DNA of 55,299 bases from Propionibacteriaceae bacterium UBA6238 (GTDB lineage Bacteria > Actinomycetota > Actinomycetes > Propionibacteriales > Propionibacteriaceae): the NCBI GenBank assembly GCA_002441465.1, contig DJWE01000085.1, positions 1 to 55,299 on the forward strand, written 5' to 3'. Below the pieces are notes generated by a model. It was not told where the DNA came from and ran no database searches. It was given only the letters and a program-made list of their open reading frames with translations. How positions within the stretch are numbered: position 1 is the stretch's first letter; each line of letters starts with the position of its first letter. Of the stretch, positions 49,038-55,299 are shown one piece after another. The position numbers and the translations under genes were made by a program.

Positions 49038-49586
49038 GCACCCCGATGGAGCGCACGTTGTCACCGGCAGGTTCCAGCTCAGGGTGCGGGTGACGCCGGC
49101 CGTCCGATAGTCCAGCTGGAAGCCGTCCGTCGACCACGCCTCGTCGAAGGTCACTTCGAAGGAGAACCTCACGTAGGTCGCCGGACTCGGGCAGCCGGTC
49201 ACCGGCAGCTGCGACCCGGACACCCGCTCGGCCGGCAGCAGGCCTTTCCGGAGCGGTTTCGGCTCCACGTCAGCCGGCACCTTCCCGGTTACGTCGATGC
49301 CGGCACGAACACTCACCGTTCCCCGACCCTGGACCAACCCGGCGGCACCGAACTGGAGGTCCGGTACCGGTTCGCTCACGCAAGTCTCGAAACCGTTGAA
49401 GGTCCAGACCCGGCTGTGCTGTACGTTGCCGATCTCGAGGCTCCAGCCTTCGACCGGTCTGGCCTGCACCGGCCCGGTCGCGCCGCCGAGGATGCCCGAG
49501 CAACCGGAGGCCAGAGCGGCCAGAGCGAGGCAAGACGCTCGCGCTGCCGTGGTGGCAAGGGAGCCGAAGGGCTGCGCGGGCTTCAT
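49035..49586 (-). CDS. secreted lipoprotein of unknown function
   Basis: I do not recognise this 183-residue protein beyond its lipoprotein signal: basic MKPAQPFGS, hydrophobic helix and lipobox LASGC. The mature part contains four Cys after the lipid-modified one and a beta-rich pattern (VRFSFEVTF, LSWNLPVTTC), suggesting a small extracellular beta domain. The ATG at 49586 has GGAGG upstream; another in-frame ATG lies 5 codons earlier. It stands alone between convergent MalY and the oxidoreductase. Confidence 0.75.
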   Translation of the reverse strand: MKPAQPFGSLATTAARASCLALAALASGCSGILGGATGPVQARPVEGWSLEIGNVQHSRVWTFNGFETCVSEPVPDLQFGAAGLVQGRGTVSVRAGIDVTGKVPADVEPKPLRKGLLPAERVSGSQLPVTGCPSPATYVRFSFEVTFDEAWSTDGFQLDYRTAGVTRTLSWNLPVTTCAPSGC

Positions 49587-49804
49587 CGAGATCGCCTCCA
49601 ACCGGATGGGAAGGATTCCAGGACGCTAATGCCTCCGGGGTGCGCAGGCGCGAATTGCGGGAAAACCCATACACCCGCCCGCTCACACTCGTACACCTGC
49701 GCCGGTGCCTCAACCGACCGGACGCGGTTGGCCGCCCGGCGCGCCGATCGCATCGCCCAGACCATTCCGGCGCGCGCGCGATCACGGCGCGCGCCGTTCT
49801 CCCC

Positions 49805-50827
49805 CTAGCGCCAGCCCAGCGCCGGGGCGAGGTGGGTGAGCACCGCCTCGATCACGTGGGCGTTGTAGTCCACCCCGAGCTGGTTCGGAACGGTCAGCAA
49901 CAGGGTGTCGGCCGCGGCGATCGCTTCGTCCTCGCGCAACTGATCGATCAGGACGTCCGGCTCCGCGGCGTAACTGCGTCCGAAGATGGCGCGCGTGCTC
50001 GCGTCGATCCAGCCGACCTGGTCGGAGGAGTCGCCATCGCCGGAGAAGTAGAGCCGGTCGCGGTCGTCCACCAGCGGGAAGATGCTGCGGCTCACCGAGA
50101 CCCGCGGTTCGCGTTCGTGGCCGGCGCTCGTCCACGCCTCGCGGAACACTCGGATCTGCTCGGCCTGCTGGACGTGGAACGGCTCCCCCGACTCGTCGGT
50201 CTTGAGCGTGGAACTCATCAGGTGCATGCCATGCTCCGCAGCCCATACCGCGGTGGCATTGGACGACGCGCCCCACCAGATCCGGTCCCGCAGCCCGTCC
50301 GAGTGCGGCTCGAGTCGAAGCGGTCCCGGCGGGTTGGGGAACATCGGACGCGGGTTCGGCTCGGCGAACCCGTCTCCGCCGAGCAGGTCGAGAAACACCT
50401 CGGTGTGGCGCCGGGCCATGTCGGCGTCGGTCTGGCCCTCGGCAGGCACGTACCCGAAATAGCGAAAGCCGTCGATCACCTGCTCGGGCGATCCACGGCT
50501 GATGCCCAGCTGCAGGCGCCCCGCGGAGATGAGGTCCGCGGCACCGGCGTCCTCGACCATGTACAGGGGATTCTCGTAACGCATGTCGATCACGGCCGTG
50601 CCGATCTCGATCCGGCTGGTGCGCGCTCCTACCGCAGCCAGCAGCGGGAACGGCGAACCGAGCTGGCGCGCGAAGTGATGCACCCGGAAGTAGGCGCCGT
50701 CACCGCCCAGCTCTTCGGCGGCGACAGCGAGGTCGATCGACTGCAGCAGGGCGTCCGCCGCGCTGCGCGTCTGCGACCCGGGTGAGCTCGACCAGTGGCC
50801 GAAGGACAAGAATCCGATCCGTTTCAC
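49805..50827 (-). CDS. LLM-class flavin-dependent oxidoreductase
   Basis: The 340-residue bacterial luciferase-like TIM barrel has RIGFLSFGHWSSSPG, AVGARTSRIEIGTAVIDMRYENPLYM and DLISAGRLQLGISRGSPEQVI, all standard in this class. Such enzymes use F420 or FMN for oxidation or monooxygenation; the cofactor cannot be decided here. The GTG at 50827 is the best-positioned start, with weak Shine-Dalgarno support; upstream in-frame sequence is Arg-rich non-coding-like. Confidence 0.87.
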   Translation of the reverse strand: MKRIGFLSFGHWSSSPGSQTRSAADALLQSIDLAVAAEELGGDGAYFRVHHFARQLGSPFPLLAAVGARTSRIEIGTAVIDMRYENPLYMVEDAGAADLISAGRLQLGISRGSPEQVIDGFRYFGYVPAEGQTDADMARRHTEVFLDLLGGDGFAEPNPRPMFPNPPGPLRLEPHSDGLRDRIWWGASSNATAVWAAEHGMHLMSSTLKTDESGEPFHVQQAEQIRVFREAWTSAGHEREPRVSVSRSIFPLVDDRDRLYFSGDGDSSDQVGWIDASTRAIFGRSYAAEPDVLIDQLREDEAIAAADTLLLTVPNQLGVDYNAHVIEAVLTHLAPALGWR

Positions 50828-50868
50828 CTCAACTACAACGCATCGTGAGCGAGGTGATTCCCGACGAC

Positions 50869-51264
50869 TCAGCGGCTGGACACGACCTCGGCTTCTGCTG
50901 AGCCCCGAGCCTCCAGCCGGCGCACCCCGATCAGGCTCAGCAACACTGTGTCCACCCCGCTCCGGGTGGTCACCTGGATCCGCGCACCGACGACCCGAAC
51001 GTCGCCGCTCACGTCCGCGTTCTCGGCCAGCACACGCTGCGCGGCGGCGACGGCGGCGACCTGGTCGGGCGCCCGTCCGGCGAGCCGGGACGTGGTGGTT
51101 GCGTCGGCACCAGCTCGGGCGGCAGCCGAAGCGACCAGCTCCGCCCGGCGTGCCGCGACGGCCTGCGCGCCGCCGTCCACGACCAGGCCGGCGGCCAGCA
51201 GCAGTGCGAACACCACGACCGCGAAGAACGCCGACAGCGAGACTCCGCGCTGGTTCCCTGCCAT
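50869..51264 (-). CDS. TadE/Rv3654c-like pilus-associated protein
   Basis: The 131-residue protein has the TadE-like start NQRGVSLSAFFAVVVFALLL, a single N-terminal helix, then an alanine-rich body. This matches the actinobacterial Rv3654c-type 'TadE-like' proteins found with Tad pilus genes. No other pilus genes adjoin; the lone Flp-pilin gene at 36.7 kb is the nearest relative. An ATG three codons upstream is an alternative start. Confidence 0.72.
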   Translation of the reverse strand: MAGNQRGVSLSAFFAVVVFALLLAAGLVVDGGAQAVAARRAELVASAAARAGADATTTSRLAGRAPDQVAAVAAAQRVLAENADVSGDVRVVGARIQVTTRSGVDTVLLSLIGVRRLEARGSAEAEVVSSR

Positions 51265-51402
51265 GAGAAGCACCCCCGTTCGAGGGCATCATTGTGCCGG
51301 GCTCCAACCTGTTCCACGGCAGTTATGCACAGCCGAGGTCGATCCGGATCTCGGTAGGCTGAAGCCCGTTCGACACTCACGCACACGATGGGAATGCCAA
51401 CG

Positions 51403-52629
51403 ATGGTCCAGAAAGTCGCACTGCTCACCGCCGGGGGATTCGCTCCCTGCTTGTCCTCCGCCGTCGGCGGGCTGATCGAGCGGTACACGGAGTTGGCTCC
51501 CGAGGTGGAGATCATCGCCTACAAGAACGGCTACCAGGGCCTGCTCACCGGCGACTTCTTCACCGTCACCCCCGAGGTGCGCGCCAAGGCCGGCCTGCTG
51601 CACGAGTACGGCGGCTCGCCGCTGGGGAACTCCCGGGTGAAGCTCACCAACGCGAAAGACCTGATCAAGCGAGGCCTGGTCCAGGAGGGGGACGATCCGC
51701 TCAAGGTCGCCGCGGACCGTCTCGTCGCCGACGGCGTGGACGTCCTGCACACCATTGGCGGTGACGACACCAACACCACCGCGGCCGACCTCGCCGCCTA
51801 CCTTGCCGAACACGACTACGGCCTGACCGTCGTCGGCCTGCCGAAGACGATCGACAACGACGTGGTGCCGATCCGCCAATCCCTGGGCGCCGACACGGCG
51901 GCGGAGATGGGCGCCCGATTCGCCAAGAACGTGATGGCCGAGCACAACGCGGGCACGCGCATCCTGCTGATCCACGAGGTGATGGGCCGCAACTGTGGCT
52001 GGCTCACCGCCGCCACCGCTCGCAAGTACCACGAGTGGGTCGAGAGCGTGGAATGGCTTCCCGAGATCGGCCTGAGCAAGCAGGCCTGGGACGTGCACGC
52101 GATCTTCGTGCCCGAAGCGGAGATCGACATCGCGGCCGAAGCCGCCCGCCTGATCAAGGTCATGGACGAAGTGGGGTGCGTGAACGTCTTCCTCTCCGAG
52201 GGCGCCGGCATCTCCGACATCGTCGCCGAGATGGAGAAGGCCGGTCAGGAGGTGGCTCGGGACGCGTTCGGCCACATCCGGCTGGAGCGGATCAACCCCG
52301 GAGCCTGGTTCGGCAAGCAGTTCGCCCACATGCTGAAGGCGGAGAAGGTCCTGGTGCAGAAGTCGGGCTACTACTCGCGCTCGGCCGCCGCGAACGCCTT
52401 CGATCTCGCCCTGATCAGGTCCATGACCGATCTGGCTGTCGAGTCGGCGCTGGCCGGCAACCCCGGCGTGATCGGCCACGACGAGGAGGCCGGCGACGTG
52501 CTCAGCGTGATCGCGTTCGACCGGATCAAGGGCGGCAAGCCGTTCGACATCTCCCAGCAGTGGTACCTCGACCTGCTCGACGAGATCGGGCAGCCCGCGC
52601 CGGTCGCGGCAGCGATCACCGAACACTGA
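51403..52629 (+). CDS. pfp: pyrophosphate-dependent 6-phosphofructokinase
   Basis: The 408-residue enzyme strongly resembles the Propionibacterium PPi-PFK from memory: VALLTAGGFAPCLSSAVGG, LGNSRVKLTN and DPLKVAADRLVADGVDVLHT. GGDDTNT has Asp in place of the Gly typical of ATP enzymes, and PKTIDNDV carries the Lys that favours pyrophosphate. It interconverts fructose 6-phosphate and fructose 1,6-bisphosphate reversibly. I chose the ATG at 51403, which matches the family N terminus; ATGs at 51388 and 51394 are in frame. TAGGCT (51355-51360) is a -10 candidate, giving a short leader. Confidence 0.93.
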   Translation: MVQKVALLTAGGFAPCLSSAVGGLIERYTELAPEVEIIAYKNGYQGLLTGDFFTVTPEVRAKAGLLHEYGGSPLGNSRVKLTNAKDLIKRGLVQEGDDPLKVAADRLVADGVDVLHTIGGDDTNTTAADLAAYLAEHDYGLTVVGLPKTIDNDVVPIRQSLGADTAAEMGARFAKNVMAEHNAGTRILLIHEVMGRNCGWLTAATARKYHEWVESVEWLPEIGLSKQAWDVHAIFVPEAEIDIAAEAARLIKVMDEVGCVNVFLSEGAGISDIVAEMEKAGQEVARDAFGHIRLERINPGAWFGKQFAHMLKAEKVLVQKSGYYSRSAAANAFDLALIRSMTDLAVESALAGNPGVIGHDEEAGDVLSVIAFDRIKGGKPFDISQQWYLDLLDEIGQPAPVAAAITEH

Positions 52630-52635
52630 GCTCGA

Positions 52636-52678
52636 ACGCCGGGCGTCTGCGTCCCACAGAGACGGAGACGCCCGGCGT
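52636..52678 (+). terminator. hairpin terminator of pfp
   Basis: CGCCGGGCGTCT (52637-52648) pairs with AGACGCCCGGCG (52666-52677); further inner pairs extend it, with a 7-nt loop. It lies between the convergent phosphofructokinase and aminotransferase genes. Confidence 0.85.
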
Positions 52679-52694
52679 CGTGGGCTCGAACCGG

Positions 52695-53849
52695 TCAGCG
52701 GTTCCGGTAGGCCACCAGGCGGTCGAGGGCCTCGTTCAGGTCCGCGGTGTCGCCACAGAAGCTGAGCCGCATCATCCGGTGTCCGTGCGCGGTGTCGAAG
52801 TCGATGCCCGGCGCGAGCGCCACGCCGGTGGCGTCCAAGACCTCGGCGCACCAGCGCCCGCTGTCATCGCTGAGGTGGCTCACATCGCACCACGCATAGA
52901 AGGCGCCGTCCGGCGGCGCAAACGTGGTGATGCCGAGCTCGGGCAGGCGGTGCAGCAAGAGTTCGCGGTTGCGGGCGTAACGAGCGACGTGACCGTCCAG
53001 CTCGGACTTCGCCTCGGCCGTGAACGCAGCCAGCGTCGCCGCCTGGGAAACCGCGGGTGCGCAGATGGCCAGGTTGCCCTGTAGGAGTTCAGCGGGACGT
53101 CGCAGAGCGTCGGGAAGCAGCAACCAACCGAGCCGCCAGCCGGTCATGGAGTGGTACTTGCTCACCGACCCGAGCACGACCGCCCCGGCACCGAACTCGC
53201 GGGCGCTCGCACAGGTGCGGCCGTAGGAGATCCCGTGGTAGATCTCATCGCTGATCAGCAGGCAATCATGGGCTTCGCACCACCGGGCGATCTCGGCGAG
53301 TGCCGCGGGATCGATGATGGTGCCGGTCGGGTTGGACGGCGACGCGAGCACCAGCCCGGCCGGAACTTCGGGCAGCGCCTCGAGCATGGCCACGCTCGGC
53401 TGGTAGCGGGTCTGCGGGCCCACGTCCAGTTCGAGGACCCGACAGCCAAGGCTGAGCAGGGTGTTGCGGTAGGCCGGGTAGCCCGGACGGGCGATCGCCA
53501 CCGCGTCCCCGGCATCGAACGCGGCCAGCGCCACCAGCTGGAACCCTGCCGACGATCCGGTCGTGATCAGCACTTCGCCGGCGTCCACCGCCACCCCGTA
53601 GCGCAGGCCGTACTCGGCTGCGATCAGCTCACGGAGTTCGGCCATCCCCGCCGAGACCGTGTAGCCGAGGACGTCGCGGGTCACCGCGGCCGCAGCCGCC
53701 TCCCGGACTGGCGCAGGTGCCGGCGTCCCCGGTTGTCCCACGCAGAGCAAGATGGCGTCACCATGGCTCCGCTGCCGGGCAGCGGCGGCTTTGACCACCT
53801 CCATCACGTGGAACGGCTCGACCAGGCCGCGCGAGGACGGCTGGATCAT
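52695..53849 (-). CDS. class I PLP-dependent aminotransferase
   Basis: The 384-residue fold-type I aminotransferase has TTGSSAGFQLVALAAFDAG, ASPSNPTGTII, ISDEIYHGISYG and the PLP-binding GSVSKYHSMTGWRLGW (Schiff-base Lys). Substrate specificity cannot be read. The ATG overlaps the stop of the YihY/BrkB gene by 4 nt, so the two are co-transcribed. Confidence 0.9.
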   Translation of the reverse strand: MIQPSSRGLVEPFHVMEVVKAAAARQRSHGDAILLCVGQPGTPAPAPVREAAAAAVTRDVLGYTVSAGMAELRELIAAEYGLRYGVAVDAGEVLITTGSSAGFQLVALAAFDAGDAVAIARPGYPAYRNTLLSLGCRVLELDVGPQTRYQPSVAMLEALPEVPAGLVLASPSNPTGTIIDPAALAEIARWCEAHDCLLISDEIYHGISYGRTCASAREFGAGAVVLGSVSKYHSMTGWRLGWLLLPDALRRPAELLQGNLAICAPAVSQAATLAAFTAEAKSELDGHVARYARNRELLLHRLPELGITTFAPPDGAFYAWCDVSHLSDDSGRWCAEVLDATGVALAPGIDFDTAHGHRMMRLSFCGDTADLNEALDRLVAYRNR

Positions 53850-54922
53850 CGACGTCCACCGAACAGCTTGGACAATGCCGACGCGATCGCCGCGCCGAGG
53901 CCCAATCCGGTCGCCGCGCCGACCACGTAACCCGTGCCGAGGCCGATGCCGAGGGTACGTTTCGCCACATCGCTGGACACGTAGAGCTCGCCGGGCCGGG
54001 ACTCGACCGGTTCGGACGACTCCGCTTCGGGTGCTGCTTCGACCTCGGGTTGGGGCACCTCGGAGGTGGCGAGCCAGGCGGCGATGTACAGCAGCAAGGT
54101 GGCGAACAGATTGAGGAACAGCATGAACACGATCGTGGAGCCGAACACCGCCGTGCTGAGGTTCCGGGAGAACGCGCCGATCAGATAGCCCGCCGCGACC
54201 TGCAGCACGAGCAGGCCGAAGGAGCCGATCCCTGCGCCCACCCAGGCGAGGTGGGTCGGCAGCGGACGCGGGCTGAACCAGCCGAACAGCAGCCGGAACA
54301 GCCCGGCGCCGGCCGCGAGCGCGACCACGAACCCGACCGCGCGCAGGGCGAGACTCCAGCCAGGGCTGCCGTCGATTCCCAACGACGTGCCGACGGTGCT
54401 ACCGAGGCTCGTCGCCACCGCGGACGCGGCGAAGGTCGCCGCCACCCCCACGAGCAGTCCGACCAACCCGGCGAAGTTCACCAGCACGTCCAGTGGCATG
54501 GGTAGCTGTTTGCCCGGCCGGTCCGCGCTCTCCCGCATCAGCAGCCGGACCGCCCGCTTGAGATTCCCGACCCAGCTCGAACCCACCCAGACGGTGATGC
54601 CCAGGCCGAACAGGCCGATCGAGGCCCAGTTGTTCAGGGCTCCCGCGATCACCTCGTAGACGCTCTTGCCGATCCCGGACTCCGCGTCCAGCTGGGACTG
54701 GATCCAGCTCTCGATCGCACCAAGGGCCTCCGGCCTCAGCACGGTCAGGGTGAGGCCGAGGGCCGAGAACGCGAGCATCAGGATCGGGACGATCGACAGC
54801 ACGGAGAAATAGGCGATCGCGGCGGCCAACTGGGCGCCGCCGCGGACATTGAACCGCGTCACCGCGCGCAACAGGTGGGCCACGAAAGGCCTCTGCGAGA
54901 ACTCGGTCCACCACTGCAGCAT
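53846..54922 (-). CDS. YihY/virulence factor BrkB family membrane protein
   Basis: The 358-residue protein has about six hydrophobic segments in the YihY/BrkB layout, with the N-terminal AAAIAYFSVLSIVPILMLAF signature and FGSTIVFMLFLNLFATLLLY near the fifth helix. A Glu-rich cytoplasmic tail (about 290-325) precedes a last Gly-rich helix. The function is unknown (early claims of an RNase BN role were withdrawn). GGAGGG 6 nt before the ATG at 54922 supports the start. Confidence 0.87.
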   Translation of the reverse strand: MLQWWTEFSQRPFVAHLLRAVTRFNVRGGAQLAAAIAYFSVLSIVPILMLAFSALGLTLTVLRPEALGAIESWIQSQLDAESGIGKSVYEVIAGALNNWASIGLFGLGITVWVGSSWVGNLKRAVRLLMRESADRPGKQLPMPLDVLVNFAGLVGLLVGVAATFAASAVATSLGSTVGTSLGIDGSPGWSLALRAVGFVVALAAGAGLFRLLFGWFSPRPLPTHLAWVGAGIGSFGLLVLQVAAGYLIGAFSRNLSTAVFGSTIVFMLFLNLFATLLLYIAAWLATSEVPQPEVEAAPEAESSEPVESRPGELYVSSDVAKRTLGIGLGTGYVVGAATGLGLGAAIASALSKLFGGRR

Positions 54923-54936
54923 CGGCGCCCTCCGTC

Positions 54937-55299
54937 TCACTCCTCGTAGGCGGCTGCCGGCGGACAGGTGCAGACCAGATTCCGGTCCCCGTAGGCCTGG
55001 TCGATCCGAGCCACCGCGGGCCAGTACTTGTCCCGTCCACCCGATCCGACCGGCCCCGGACGAATCCCGGCCGGATAGGCGGCCACGTTGCGACTGTAGG
55101 GGTGCGTCCATTCCTCGGCCACGATCCTGGACGCCGGGTGAGGCGCATTGTGCAGCGGGTTGTCCTCGGCCGGCCAGGTGCCGGCCGCGACGGCGTCCAT
55201 CTCGCCGCGGATCGCGATCATGGCGTCGCAGAAGCGGTCGAGCTCCTCCTTCGGCTCCGATTCCGTCGGCTCCACCATCAGCGTGCCGGCCACCGGCCA
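54937..55299 (-). CDS. gcvP: glycine dehydrogenase (decarboxylating) P protein, C-terminal part
   Basis: The last 120 residues are visible; the gene begins outside the window. The block PVAGTLMVEPTESEPKEELD and the C-terminal NPLHNAPHPAS...YPAG...KYWP..RIDQAYGDRNLVC match glycine decarboxylase closely. It releases CO2 from glycine and passes the aminomethyl group to the H protein. The gene lies 14 nt upstream of the YihY/BrkB gene and may head its operon. Confidence 0.95.
   Translation of the reverse strand, partial: WPVAGTLMVEPTESEPKEELDRFCDAMIAIRGEMDAVAAGTWPAEDNPLHNAPHPASRIVAEEWTHPYSRNVAAYPAGIRPGPVGSGGRDKYWPAVARIDQAYGDRNLVCTCPPAAAYEE

Overview
The window is GC-rich, gene-dense chromosomal DNA from an actinobacterium, most likely a member of the Propionibacteriaceae. 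Evidence: RbpA (an actinobacteria-specific RNA polymerase-binding protein), adjacent Lnt and Ppm1 genes, a PPi-dependent phosphofructokinase of the Propionibacterium type, and many leaderless genes in which a TANNNT box lies 6-8 nt before an ATG or GTG. I support 60 protein genes. I see no rRNA, tRNA, CRISPR array, transposase or prophage. Family identities come from remembered motifs, not from database searches.

Layout. 1-1.25 kb: end of an FHA-domain gene and a membrane/LRV-domain gene. 1.5-8.0 kb: a seven-gene operon with a GntR regulator, a PfkB kinase, a complete ECF transporter (S, fused A-A', T), an ADP-ribosylglycohydrolase-like enzyme and a PurM-fold protein resembling alpha-ribazole kinase CblS. 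It looks like an uptake and processing pathway for a riboside and is the best candidate here for an undescribed system. 8.2-9.8 kb: a TetR regulator and a GAPDH under one operator-bearing promoter. 9.9-23.2 kb: mixed metabolism and transport (cytidylate-kinase-like, MOSC, methyltransferase, TetR/ABC exporter, NUDIX, alcohol dehydrogenase, Gnd, AI-2E, EamA, two MFS, ThpR, CorA). 23.2-26.6 kb: YqeY, MetX-MetW and a 5'-3' exonuclease, flanked by two inverted copies of one long palindrome. 26.7-32.9 kb: Lnt-Ppm1-FxsA, RbpA, a UMF1 transporter, a glycerophosphodiesterase and pyridoxal kinase. 33.1-36.2 kb: an XRE-MurA fusion and dihydrolipoyl dehydrogenase.

36.2-37.4 kb: a gene-poor stretch with a lone Flp-type pilin gene, a small CxxC protein and a 28-bp sequence resembling an actinobacterial XerC/XerD dif site. 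30 of 40 genes left of it run on the + strand, against 10 of 20 to its right, which is compatible with a replication terminus near 37.0 kb. 37.5-40.6 kb: YbaK-like deacylase, CPBP protease, SatD-like protein, membrane protein and HD hydrolase. 40.6-45.6 kb: a maltose-type ABC importer (malEFG) divergent from a LacI repressor. 45.7-55.3 kb: molybdopterin oxidoreductase, Sua5/YciO protein, MalY-type lyase, lipoprotein, flavin oxidoreductase, TadE-like protein, PPi-phosphofructokinase, aminotransferase, YihY/BrkB membrane protein and the C-terminal end of glycine decarboxylase.
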